DNA of 64,000 bases, from positions 62,001-126,000 of the forward strand of contig CAJNDS010000164.1 in the NCBI GenBank assembly GCA_905221605.1, written 5' to 3'. Below the pieces are notes generated by a model, which did not search any database, was not told where the DNA came from, and saw nothing but the letters and a program-made list of their open reading frames with translations. The stretch is from Symbiodinium natans. Lineage: Eukaryota > Sar > Dinophyceae > Suessiales > Symbiodiniaceae. Of the stretch, positions 1-10,719 are shown one piece after another (position 1 is the stretch's first letter; each line of letters starts with the position of its first letter). The position numbers were made by a program, and so were the translations under genes.

Positions 1-1561
1 CCCTGAACAGCAAAACCCCCAAATATGCCCTCCCATGCATGCTCCGCTAGTTCCAGGATTGCGGCTTGCTTTTAGGTCCTCGGCGACTCCATAGCCTCCC
101 TCGTACACCTTTCGACGATAATAGGGGACCCCCAAATATAGACCCCCCCCAATGGTAGGATTCCCTTATCATAAGGAACCCCCAAAAGGTACCCCCTAAT
201 TTCGGACCCACCCCCCCCCCCCCACCCCTTGAGCATCTTGGATGTCCACCAGGTTTAGAGTAGAAGAAGGGTTTACGTTCGGATTAGGGTTTAGGGTTTA
301 GGTCTCAGGACCCTGCACCTTGAACTTGGCAACCCTACTCCTCCTGTATCCATAATCCCACCCCTGTGTTTACGGTTTAGGGTTTAGGGCTTGGGGTTTA
401 GGGTTTAGGGTTGGGGGTTTGGGGTTTAGGGTTTACACCTTACAAGACTCCAACAATAGCGCTTCGTCAGGACATCTACCACCTGGAGGCATGCCCAAAC
501 CCGCATGACGGTTGTTCTGTTTCAGGATCCTCTTGGTTGTTCTCCCTAAGACTTCAAGCACCCCTAAGCACTTAGAACTACCCGCTCTCAACCCTAAACC
601 TTACTTAGAACTACCCAAATAAACCTCCAAGTAGGGTCCATCCTGATGAACCCTGCAGTGGCAGGGGTTTCGGGTTTGGTTTTAGGGTTTAGGTAGCTTT
701 CTGGCCCTAACCTGGCAGCCCAGTGACCATATAACAACAAGGGTACCCTATTTGGGGTTGGCTATACCCAGAGACTCCAATACCTTAACATACAACAAGG
801 TTCTTTCATATGGTTTCAGGAATATTCCTTAGTTAAGGAATATTGTTTGTCTACTTTATAAGGGAACCTAGAGCCAACAAAAGCCTAAATGCTAAACGGC
901 TGGGTTGCCAAGCTAACGGGTTCAATAGGGATGTGCTCAGGAGGTCAGGGTTCATCACAGCTTACATTCCTGTATGCCGACACTTAGTTTTAGGGTTTAG
1001 GTGTAGGGTTTAGGGAAGTACCCTATAACTAGACCTTACTTATAGCTGGTTTAATTCAGATTTCGGATGTTGGTATGAAAGGTTCATGGATGCCTGAAGA
1101 CGGTGCGTTTCAACTTGCGGATATCGCCCAAATCCCTACTAGGCCGCGCGTGAAATACTCGTCGGCCTTCGCGGTTAGCACCTGTACGGGAGTGTGCAAA
1201 AATAGCTAAATGTCAGTCGGGTTCTGAGAAGTACTATCACACAGCTCAGTAGGATAGGTAGTACGCATATTCCCCTAAACCCTTACAAACGGTGCGCCCT
1301 TTTCTACTTCAGGCCCTAACTACCCTCTAAAACCCTTCATGTTCCCAGAAAGCCCTAAACGCACCAGCATAGCCCACCCCCAAAGAACCCTTCATTGCCT
1401 ATAATCGCTCAGTCTCCCTGAGAAGGAACAAACTGGCCCCTAAAGCCCTTCATCCAAGTATGGGCCCTGAATTTGGGTCCTTGTTACTATACAGAATAAG
1501 GGCCCATACTTCGGATCCCTATAAACAAGGGTAAGGGACGATGCGAGGGTCCCATGGTTCC
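1..1561. other. Gene-free repeat-rich stretch
   Basis: No exon can be supported here. The stretch holds short TTTAGGG tracts (about 285-302, 370-433, 985-1015), a palindrome around AAGGAATATT near 820-850 that resembles dispersed family D, and small inverted repeats. Confidence 0.5.
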
Positions 1562-1867
1562 AGCCCTAGACTTAATAACCCTAACCCTAAACCCTAAACC
1601 CTTAACCCTTAACCCTTAACCCTTAACCCTTAACCCTTAACCCTTAACCCTTAATCCTTAACCCTTAACCCTTAACCCTTAACCCTTAACCCTTAACCCT
1701 TAACCCTTAACCCTTAACCCTTAACCCTTAACCCTTAACCCTTAACCCTTAACCCTTAACCCTTAGCCCTTAGCCCTTAGCCCTTAGCCCTTAGCCCTTA
1801 GCCCTTAACCCTTAACCCTTAACCCTTAACCCTTAACCCTTAACCTAACCCTAACCCTAAACCCTTA
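1562..1867. repeat. Interstitial telomeric array that drifts to CCCTTAA
   Basis: It begins with CCCTAAA units, switches to about 35 units of CCCTTAA with an inner block of CCCTTAG, and returns to CCCTAAA. Homogeneous blocks of one variant suggest local tandem amplification after the original telomeric seed. Confidence 0.95.
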
Positions 1868-1910
1868 ACCCTAAGCCCTAAACCCGAAGCAGCTGTTGTT
1901 CAGACGCCAG

Positions 1911-1959
1911 GCCTTTGTGCTGCGCTTCATGGCGGACTACCGCGTGCGAGACTCGAAGA
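1911..1959 (+). CDS. Possible orphan exon
   Basis: A segment between two telomeric tracts starts after CAG and reads AFVLRFMADYRVRDSK before a GC donor. Its base composition is unlike the flanks and it has the same AG|GCC acceptor as the better supported exons. No family is recognised and no in-phase partner was found, so this is a weak call. Confidence 0.3.
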
Positions 1960-2232
1960 GCTTGTGAAGCTTTAGGACGTAGGGTTCAGGGTTTAGGGTT
2001 TGGGGTTTGGGGTTTGGGGTTTAGGGTTTAGGGTTTAGGGCTTTTGGCACGTCGGGGGTTATCAGGGCTTTGGGGGGGAACTCTGGGGATTTGATAGGGT
2101 TTTCGGGACGCGGTAGGGCTTGGGCATGCCTGGTTTGAGGGATTTGGGGTCTGTACCTGGGACAATTGACCTACAGTTTAGTAACTGTCCTCCTCATATA
2201 TCTGGAACATAAAATGTGCCCAAGATGCTCAT

Positions 2233-2375
2233 AGGGTTTAGGGTTTAGGGTTTAGGGTTTAGGGTTTAGGGTTTAGGGTTTTAGGGTTTAGGGTTTAGGG
2301 TTTAGGGTTTAGGGTTTAGGGTTTAGGGTTTAGGGTTTACGGTTTACGGTTTAGGGTTTAGGGTTTAGGGTTTAG
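2233..2375. repeat. Interstitial TTTAGGG array
   Basis: About 20 nearly perfect TTTAGGG units, with one extra T and two TTTACGG variants. Confidence 0.97.
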
Positions 2376-2746
2376 GGGCGGTAGTTCTAGGGTCCTTTAC
2401 GCTTGGAGTAAGGACTGCAGACTCCTCTAATTCGACAACCGCTTCCTGAGTCTTTCTGGAAATCGGAGAAGTAAGAACAAATCGGGGCCCGAAATCTTTC
2501 AGACTTGAGCCCAGGCAATCTACACCCTAAACCCTAAACCCTAAACGCCCGTCCTCCCTAAACCCAGAACCCAAAACCTTGAACCCTCTGCCTGGAGCTG
2601 CGTGGGTAGTTATAAGTAGGGTTATGAGTAAGTAGGGTAACTATGCTGACAGCTCGTAACCGTATTTTGGGTACTTCTAGCCCCTACTTCTAGCTGCCCG
2701 AACGAACCTCCAAGCAAGCCCTAAACTTCCAACCCCTCTAAACCCT

Positions 2747-2862
2747 AAATCCTAAACCCTAAACCCTAAACCCTAAACCTAAACCCTAAACCCTAAACCC
2801 TAAACCCTAAACCCTAAACTCTAAACCCTAAACCCTAAACCCTAAACCCTAAACCCTAAACC
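2747..2862. repeat. Interstitial CCCTAAA array
   Basis: About 16 CCCTAAA units. It lies only about 370 bases from the opposite-orientation array before it. Confidence 0.97.
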
Positions 2863-2958
2863 CCGAAGAATGGGCACCGAGGCATCCCTGGGAGTCCGGA
2901 CCTGAGCACCAGAGGCGTCCTTGCAACAGGACTCCCCTAAGCCCTAAACTCTCAACTC

Positions 2959-3030
2959 TAAGGGTTTAGGGTTTAGGGTTTAGGGTTTAGGGTTTAGGGT
3001 TTAGGGTTTAGGGTTTAGGGTTTAGGGTTT
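2959..3030. repeat. Interstitial TTTAGGG array
   Basis: About 10 perfect units. With the preceding CCCTAAA array it forms a potential inverted-repeat stem across a spacer of about 95 bases. Confidence 0.95.
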
Positions 3031-3344
3031 TAACCCCGGGCCCTAAACCCTCAACCCTAGAACAAGGCTTTTCACCCGAACCTCTTCCTGAGAATTTCTG
3101 AGGTAGCTGCAGCATACGGGCTCCATTTTCTAGATCCTCCCAGGAAGGAATCCAGGAATCGGGTGTACCATACATGGGGGTTTCCGAAACTAGTTTTGGG
3201 GGTTTAGGGTTTGAGGGTTTTAGGGTTTAGGGTTTGAGGGTTGAGGGTTTAGGGGTTAGGGTTTAGGGCTTAGGGCTTAGGGCTTAGGGCTTAGGGCTTA
3301 GGGCTTAGGGTTTAGGGTTTAGGTTTAGGGGAGACCGTACACCA

Positions 3345-3363
3345 TGGGGGGGGGGTATATCAT

Positions 3364-3397
<34 letters not shown>
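3345..3397. repeat. Poly-G run
   Basis: Two G runs (9 and about 35 bases) are separated by TATATCAT. Open frames that cross it read as poly-glycine or poly-proline and are not genes. Confidence 0.9.
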
Positions 3398-3401
<4 letters not shown>

Positions 3402-5177
3402 CAGCACAACCATATATAGAGGTTGAAGGTCTTCCCTGCAATGCCTTGAGGCCAGATAGGCCCGTTTGGTGCTACGCGGCTGGTGTGAGTTTGCAAGCGT
3501 CTGGGCCTGGGAAAGTAGGCTCCAAAAGGGCTAGGTGTAGCTTTGGCAGTCGAGCTGAGCTCGCTGCCACGCTACAGACCGGGCAAGGGCGCAAGAAGGG
3601 GACCCCAAAGCCACCCACAATTCCGTCAGCACACCTACTCCCTTCTGACTGGTGTTGCGCCGTGCCGCTTTTGCATCCCTACAAGTATCTAGAAGGTGCA
3701 CTCTCTAAATTACGGTCCTGTTTTGAATTTTGGGTACCCTTAATCATAAGTGCTGCCTTTATGAAAAATGCCCCCAAAGGGACCATAGTTTAGGGAACTC
3801 AGCAGAAGTCCCCAATACGGCCACATCAATGCAAGCTCTCTCGGTCCTTCGGCTTCCCCTAAACCCTAAACCTAAACCCCAAACCCTAAATAAACCCTAA
3901 TCCCTAAACCTTGAATGCCTCAATGTGTCTGGGTGTTTCGGTTGATCTTCAAACCATGGGCCGTGTTGGGCCCTAGACCCTAAACCCAAAAAAACCCTGA
4001 GCCCTAAACCCTAAAAAAAACCCTAAACCCTAAGCCCGCAGCCCTCAACTACAAGCAGCCTGCATGGAAATCTGGACCCAGAACTTCATAAAACCTCTTA
4101 AACCCTGAACCCTAAAGCCTATGATGTAAAGCAACTCTTATGTGTTCTTTTCAGCTCCTGCGATGCCTCCCTCGATATTTGGTTAGGTTTTCAAGCTTAC
4201 AGGGGGACTCAGCGTTGAACGACAAGGGGCTTAAGGCTTCGGGTTTAGGGCTTAGGGTTTTTAGGGTTTAGGGTTTTTAGGGTTTTAAGGGTTTAGGGTT
4301 TAGGGTTTAGGGTTTAGGGTTTAGGGTTTAGGGTTTAGGGTTTAGCTGCCTTCAATCAGCCCTTTTGCTGCCTTGCTCTGCGGTGGGAGAAGCGACGGTC
4401 TGAGGGGCGCCTAAAGAGACAGGACCCCGAAACCCTAAACCCTAAACCCTAAACCCTAAACCCTAAACCCTAAACCCTAAACCCTAAACCCTAAACCCTA
4501 AACCTACAATCCCTAAGCACAAAACATCGAGGTTTCATATTTGCCCCCTTATTGGGTTAACAAGAGCGTTGAAAGGGGCTAGCCTAGGATAGATACAGCA
4601 CCTAATCATGAACGTGTACTCCCTTTAACCCTAATCCCTAAGCCCGATATGTTGTTCCCCGACTGCGGTAGCTTAACTCGTAAGTTGCTTTTTTGTAACC
4701 CCGAAGGAGTGCCCAGTGTTCGCTTCAAGCTGAAAAGGGCGCTCTTGTTAAGGATACTGTGGGCTCGTGAGCGAACTGCCATAGGGGAACTCAAAGCGCT
4801 GGACTTCTGTTTCTTGATCCCCTCGTCTTCTCGTAGGGTTTAGAGCTTAGGGTCTAGGGTAATTACGCGCTTCAGCCATGACATGACCCAAATGAAGTCC
4901 ACAAGGGCCCCTCTCAGAAGAAGATTTCTTGGACCACTGCTGATGGGAGGACATGTGGGGATAAGATCTCCGCGGCGAGTGGCGTAGCGCAGGAAAAGGG
5001 TGCTAGCTGTTGGCCTTGTGAACCATGCCTAAACCATAAACCCTAAACCCTAAACCCTAAGCCCATGAACTTCAAATATATACATATATATATATATGTA
5101 TACATAGTGTCCGCCTGTAAAGGTCTATGGGCCGTCCTCTGGGCCCTAATCCCTGTGTAACATAACCATAGATCATG

Positions 5178-5331
5178 GGATGCTCCCCCTTATCCTGACA
5201 GTCCTCAATGGGGATTATCGTAGGGGATACCACAATCCCTATTGAAAGCTGTTAGTATAAGGGGATGGGGATAGTGGTAGGGGGTACCATAATCCCGATA
5301 TAAACCTGTTAGTATAAGGGGGAGCATCCCA
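5178..5331. mobile_element. Dispersed palindromic element, family B, nested or double copy
   Basis: Family B is a palindrome of about 100 bases. The ends are GGGATGCTCCCCCTTATAC and its complement, and the inner arms read ACAGTCCTTAATAGGGATTA. It has no coding capacity, as expected of a MITE-like element. This copy has three arms: a second right half follows the first, so it is either nested or partly duplicated. Confidence 0.7.
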
Positions 5332-5690
5332 ACCTATATCGCCCCAACAATTTTGTAAAGGGCCCCGGAGAAAACGGGGAAGGGGGCGGCTTAGGCCCTG
5401 GGGTGCCCAAGCCTCGAACCCTCAAACCCGCAAATGCTAGGACCCAGAGTACTCCCTTATTCCCTTTGGGTTTCCTTTTTCCAAGCCCCCTTAAACCTAG
5501 AGGGTACCCTAGTTCTTCCTTGGTTACTGTTGGACACTTCAAAGAACCAGCTGGCAGATATTCCCGGTACCCAAAGGTTATCCACACCCTTCAAATCCTG
5601 AGCGCTAAAAAACGCAAGTCCCCACTGACTAAACCCTAAACCCTAAACGTGAATCCGCAGCTTGCTCTTAGCGGCTATATCACTTGGTCG

Positions 5691-5762
5691 CCCAGTGGTA
5701 CCCTTTGCCCCCTCTTTTTGGTTCAGGGTTCCCTTATAAAGCAACCAACTGGGCTCCCAAGA
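5691..5762. mobile_element. Dispersed element, family E
   Basis: Family E reads CCCAGTGGTACCCTTT, then a T-rich GGTT segment, then CCCTTATAAAGCAACCAAC and TGGGCT. Its ends are weakly inverted (AGCCCAGTGG / CCAACTGGGCT). It recurs in the window at similar length. Confidence 0.6.
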
Positions 5763-6214
5763 TCATCTTCTTCACATGTCAGAGGAACCTTTTGGGCAGA
5801 CGTTAGCGGCACGCCTGGGGCAATCTTGCCTCGTTAAAATTCTGTTGAAGATGTATGCAACCCCAAAAAACCAACCCTACATCCATCTACCTTTGGTAGA
5901 TGCACTCAAAGTTGGAAATTAAGATGTTTACCATCGTTTCGGGTGATTATCCTTCATCAAGGGGTCAGGTAAGTAGCTTCCCCCCATGTGTCGCTTATAC
6001 AGCCCTACACCCTAAACCCTAAACCCTAAACCCTAAACTCCTACACCCCTAAACCCCGAAGCCTAAACCCCAAACCCTGAACTCTAAACCCCAACCGAAT
6101 GCTCCCTTGGAATGGCTTGTGACCCATGTCCGATGAGGCCGTCCAGGCCACACCCTGCGTGGGTTCAGGTTTCAAGGGTTTAGGGTTCAGGGTTTGGGGT
6201 TTGGGGTTTAGGGC

Positions 6215-6484
6215 TTCAAGCGTTTCAAGGGTTTCAAGGGTTTCAAGGGTTTCAAGGGTTTCTTCAAGGGTTTCAAGGGTTTCAAGGGTTTCAAGGGTTT
6301 CAAGGGTTTCACGGGTTTCAAGGGTTTCAAGGGTTTCAAGGGTTTCAAGGGTTTCAAGGGTTTCAAGGGTTTCAAGGGTTTCAAGGGTTTCAAGGGTTTC
6401 AAGGGTTTCAAGGGTTTCAAGGGTTTCAAGGGTTTCAGGGTTTCAAGGGTTTCAGGGTTTCAAGGGTTTCAAGGGTTTCAAGGG
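6215..6484. repeat. 9-base minisatellite TTTCAAGGG
   Basis: About 29 units of TTTCAAGGG with a few TTTCAGGG and one TTTCACGGG. It follows directly on TTTAGGG-like units (6177-6210), so it probably arose from the telomere repeat by insertion of CA. The open frames across it read as RVS or KPL repeats because the unit is a multiple of three; they are not real proteins. Confidence 0.95.
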
Positions 6485-7997
6485 GTACTCCGAGTCACAG
6501 CCTGTCAGGTTTGTGTTTAGGCGCTTATCGACATTGTATAGAATTTCGGCAGTTTTACAAAAGTGTTGAGCGAGTTTCCATTTTGCTTCAAACTTGTTGT
6601 TCATGGTCTTTATGATGTGTGAATTTCAGCGCCTTGTGAAGATGTAGGAACATTATGAGTTTAGTGGTTAGGCTTTGGGGAAATGCCTGGCAGCACGCGG
6701 CCGTCAACAACACCCCCTCCCTCAGCCACCCCTTTACTATGTTAGGTCTTCGGTTCTTGGTGGTCGCCCTTGCACAAAAGGTTCGGGCCGGATCCTATGT
6801 CTGAGAGGGTCTAGAAGGGTTGTCTACTTTTTTGCTGGGCCGGTGTTTTATGGACCCAAAATTCGCACAGCGAAGTAATCAAACAATTAGCAAGCGCACC
6901 GCTAGTCTAGCACCCTTGATCCTTTTTGTTAGGCTTTTACAGGCTCCCTCATCAACTGCAAGCACGAGGGTCAGTTCTCCAGGTCACGGTGAGGATCCGG
7001 CCCTTCCTCCCAAGAGAGTCTGGAGCCAAGCTGCCAGAAATCTGCGGTTGAGGGTTTAGGGTTTAGGGTTAGGGTTTAGGGAGTGATGTTACTTGGAGGT
7101 TCAGGGTACCTATGACTGCAATGATAACTGTACCTATAGGCCCCCCAAGCCCCCTGAGTCCTCCAAGTAGGTTACTACTAGTTGCTTAAGAATTTAAGAA
7201 TCGAACCCCGAAAAAACACTTTTCCTGGGGTAATCTAGGGATGATTGTTATTTATTCTTTCTTAAGCAAATAGTAGGTTAGAAGTCCACTGATAGTTGGG
7301 GTTATAAGTACCCATGAACCTCCAGGTAGAGCCTTGTAGCTCTATGGGGGTCCTCAGGCCTTAGGCCTACGGAGATAGCTAGGGCCTCTTGAATTGGGCC
7401 AGAATCTCCCGCAATGGCGTGCTCTGGAGACCCCAATCTCGTACCTCAGATGACGAATCGGAGCTGTTTAGGTGCCCTTAAAGAGTGTCCGTGCTTTGAG
7501 ATGTTGAGGGGTTTGGGAGGGAGCGTAGGCTTGCGTCCTGCACGGGATTCCATGTTCTTTCACGAGGTCCAACCCGGCGTAGATGATATCGATTAGGGTG
7601 TAGGGTTTAGGGTTTAGGGCCTACTTGTCAACAATACGTACAGAGTAGACTTACAAGTCCCTCAAAGGGAACCTCCTTGGGTTATCCTACAAAACAACCT
7701 TGTGCCTACTGGCTAAGTACCCCAAACCCTAAACCCTAAACCCTAAATCCTAAACCCCCATGCACGTAGGAACCCTACAACCCAGACCCACATGTCAAGC
7801 TGTCTTCACTTCACGCCAGCCGCCACCCAACCGCAACCCTAAGTCCGAAGCCCGAAACCTTAAATTTTCAAACGCGAAACCCTAAACCCTAAAGTCCAAA
7901 CCTAAACCTCAAACCCCAAGGCTCCTCCTTGGGCTTCCACCCATACATCTCACATCGTTCGGAGGGTCCGATACTCCTAAGTTAGGCAGATACCTCT

Positions 7998-8106
7998 GTG
8001 ATGCTTTACTGTGACTTTTAGATCCTTAGCCTTTTTGGGTTTATTGGGTTTCTTCATACTGCAGCCAAAAGTTTAGTTTATAGCTACCTTACTAAGTGCA
8101 GCCAAG
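7998..8106. mobile_element. Dispersed element, family A
   Basis: Family A begins GTGGTGCTTTACTGTAAC, continues through AGATCCTTAGCC and a run of GGGTTTATTGGG, and ends CTACTAAGTGCAGCCAAG, about 108-124 bases in all. It starts GT and ends AG, so each copy could itself be spliced. This copy starts GTGATGC. Confidence 0.75.
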
Positions 8107-8108
8107 GT

Positions 8109-8318
8109 TACATGAGGGGTTCCCAGAAAAAAGTAGGGGTTTTGGGTTTAGGGTTTAAGGGGGCGGGTTCTTGTATATTGGGGGTGTACTAGGGGTATCC
8201 CCGTGATTTACATGAGGGGTTCCCAGAAGAAGGAGGGGGTTTGGGTTTTGGGTTCGGGTGGGGGGGGGAGGGGGGGGGTTCTGGTATATTTGGGGGTATA
8301 CTAGGGGTATCCCTATTT
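8109..8318. repeat. Tandem duplication of about 105 bases
   Basis: Two consecutive copies share ACATGAGGGGTTCCCAGAA at the start and TACTAGGGGTATCCC at the end. The middle differs: TTTAGGG-like in the first, G-run in the second. Confidence 0.8.
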
Positions 8319-8758
8319 TGGGAAATGCCTCCGTCTGTTCACGCTAGGGGCTTCTATTCAATTTTGAGATATAATGTTGTTAACGTTAAAGTGACAAGTA
8401 CTTTTCGGGTTTTCTGGTCATGGTTTGGGTGCCAAGACATTGGGCGCTTGAGAGGTGCAGCCAGACCCAGTAACACCCTGAACCCAGTGAAGCCCCACAA
8501 CCCGGCCCTACATCCCAAATCCCTGAAGCCAAAAACAATCCCTACGGGCATAGGGTGTCGGGTTTAAGAGTCTGCTTATAACCTGCTTGAGGGGGGGGGG
8601 GGCTTATAAGTACAGTTACAGTTAGGGTTATAAGTACCCTGAACCTCCAAGTAGGGTTTAGGGTTCAGGGCCTAGGGGCAAGAAGCTCACGAAGCTCGAT
8701 TGCCAAGGAGGGGGCAGCGGCAGATCGTCAATGCCTGCGGCTCATGTATGCTTAGTAG

Positions 8759-8842
8759 GCCAGTGTTACCCTTTACCCCTTTTTTGGTTATGGATTCCCT
8801 TATAAAGTAGTTACCCCAGAATAGGGTGCCCTTATTATAATA
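8759..8842. mobile_element. Dispersed element, family E
   Basis: It shares the CAGTG-TTACCCTTT start, TTTTTTGGTTATGG and CCCTTATAAAG core of the copy at 5691. Confidence 0.55.
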
Positions 8843-9118
8843 GGAGGAAAACACAGATGAAGCGCACGGCTGAAAGTGAGATTAAAGGATGGTTTAGGCT
8901 TTGGAGTTTACGGTTTGTCGCCGTTTGGTAAGTGGGGTACAGATACTGGTGAAACTGGACCTAAACCCTCAACCCTAAAGTCTTACTAAGTCCAAAGAGC
9001 TTCCAAGTAGACCCCTTACAGCGGCATACAGTAAACACAATCTTGTCTAATCTCGGGGTAAACCCTAATTAAACCCTAAACCCTAAACCCCAAACCCCTG
9101 TTGAGGATTTAGGGGCCC

Positions 9119-9210
9119 GCGTTGCGCAAGAGCAGAAGGCGCAAGAGCGAAATGCGCACGCCCCGCAATTCGCAACCCAAAACGAACCACAGAAAACGAC
9201 GTCTCTCCTC
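9119..9210 (+). CDS. Possible exon, glutamine-rich helix
   Basis: An open frame reads RVAQEQKAQERNAHAPQ, then a second polar stretch ending TTSLL, and stops exactly where a family A element begins with GT. The composition suits a coiled or disordered segment upstream of the kinesin motor, but no in-phase link to the kinesin exons was found. Confidence 0.3.
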
Positions 9211-9272
9211 CGTGGTGCTTTACTGTAACTTTAGATCCTTAGCCTTTTTGGGTTTATTGGGTTTCTTAATAA
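9211..9272. mobile_element. Family A element, 3' truncated
   Basis: It matches the first 62 bases (GTGGTGCTTTACTGTAAC through GGGTTTCTTAATAAGG), then is replaced by a CCCTAAA array. The telomeric tract appears to have cut into an existing element. Confidence 0.75.
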
Positions 9273-10468
9273 GGACTAAACCCTAAACCCTAAACCCTAA
9301 ACCCTAAACCCCACTCTTCTGCAAGGTACAAAGCTCCAATGTTCTAAAGCTAAAGGCAAGGCCGGCTTTTGTTTTCATGGCATTCTATATGGGGGTTTAG
9401 GGTTTAGGGTTTAGGGTCTAGGGTTTCGGGTTGAGGTTTAGGGTTAGGGTTTAGGGTCCAGGGATTTCGGGTTTAGGGTTCGGGCTTGCACCACCCACCA
9501 TACCCCGCGTAAAGCTTGATTGAAGCTAAGAAGATTTGGGCTTCAGGTTGGGTGAGAGGGTGGGTTTCGGGTTTCTTCCAGGTTCATGGCGCATCTTTTT
9601 GGGGCTTCTTTCTCCCCTTTTTTAGTATGACCCTCCGAGAACATACGTGCTATATGTTGTTTGCGCTTTCTGATTTCCGAGCTCTGCGACAAAAACTCGC
9701 AGCTGGAACCTGGTTTAGGGGTATCTAGGCTATGGGCTCTAGGCAGACGAGCCCCCTTACTCGCAGCTGATCAGAAGCCCCAAACCCGAAATCCTAAACC
9801 CTAAACTAAACCCTAAACCCTAACCCTAAAGCCTAAAACTTAAAGCCTACAGCCTAAAGACCCCAAAGCCTAAAGCCTAAAGACCCCAAAGGCCATGACC
9901 GTGGCAGGTGCTGACCACTCAGCTCACGGGGCCCCCGCAGGAGGAGGACAAAGCCGGGGGCCCAGGCAGTTGAAGAATTCTGGGTTCCGGAAATTCAGGG
10001 CCTCTAGGGTTTTGGGCCCTTAGGGTTTAGGGTTTAGGGTTTAGGGGTTTAGGGTTTAGGGGTTTAGGGTTCAGTTACCCTCTTCATTCTGAAGGTACTT
10101 TGGGACTTGGGGGGGTTCGGTTCCCCATACTTAGGGTCCCACTTGGGTCCAGGGCTCACGGTGCCATGTTGGGGTACTTCTGAGGATGCGGACCCTTACA
10201 GGAAGAGAGAGAACCCGAGAGGGTTTAGGGTCTAGGGCCCTGCTTTCAAGATCAGGGTTTAGGGCTTGCAGTGCTCTTACTTTGCTAGCGTCCTGAGCCC
10301 TTGTTAGCCACTTCCTCCCAAAGCCGTAATCTGACGTTAAGGCGCGTTTTAAAACGCATCTATTTGACTGTGGTTGGTGTGGAATAACGTTTTGAAGAGG
10401 TATGGACCTAAAATCCCCATATAACCCGATACAGCCGTGGAAGCTTACTCTGTGCAGGCCCCCACAAA

Positions 10469-10556
10469 GCCCTAAACCCTAAACCCTAAACCCTAAACCC
10501 TAAACCCTAAACCCTAAACCCTAAACCCTAAACCCTAAACCCTAAACCCTAAACTC
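10469..10556. repeat. Interstitial CCCTAAA array
   Basis: About 12 perfect units, just upstream of the first kinesin exon. Confidence 0.97.
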
Positions 10557-10575
10557 CGATTACCGGGACTCCTGG

Positions 10576-10677
10576 GATGGAGTTGTCCTCCCCCTGGTCC
10601 CTAAACCCTAAACCTCAAACCTCAAACCCTAAACCCTAAACCCTAAACCCCCAGATGGCATTGTCCTCCCCCAGGTC
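10576..10677. repeat. Telomeric tract flanked by a 24-base duplication
   Basis: A CCCTAAA/CCTCAAA tract (10600-10653) lies between two copies of a 24-base sequence, GATGG.. to ..GGTC (10576-10599 and 10654-10677), that differ at 3 positions. The right copy runs into the first kinesin exon, so the left copy looks like a duplicated piece of the exon's acceptor region. Confidence 0.85.
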
Positions 10678-10719
10678 TTCTCCTTCGACCATTGCCTGTC
10701 TTCGGTCAAGCCGAATGAC
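10675..10719 (+). CDS. Kinesin exon: FSFDH strand
   Basis: VFSFDHCLSSVKPND corresponds to the F-x-FDHVF strand near the start of kinesin motors. The acceptor is CCCCCAG and the donor GC (GCAAGG). Confidence 0.8.

Larger units (their letters stand above)
3398..7040. other. No supported gene; repeats and short open frames
   Basis: Open frames here (for example 3398-3793 and 5403-5639) lack recognisable motifs and cross repeats. Telomeric arrays lie at 4283-4345 and 4433-4504. The rest is dispersed family copies and the 9-base minisatellite listed separately. Confidence 0.5.

Noticed and set aside
1562-3030. A chromosome end (true telomere)
   Set aside because: Arrays point in both orientations, are short and variant-rich, and similar arrays recur across all 64 kb, so they are interstitial.
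3398-3793. Open frame of 149 codons starting in the poly-G run
   Set aside because: No motif, no intron structure like the real genes, and its start is inside a homopolymer.
6215-6484. CRISPR array
   Set aside because: Units are directly adjacent with no unique spacers, and the DNA is clearly eukaryotic.
6126-6569. Open frame of 147 codons with RVS repeats, and a minus-strand KPL-repeat frame
   Set aside because: Both are translations of the TTTCAAGGG minisatellite, whose 9-base unit keeps any frame open.
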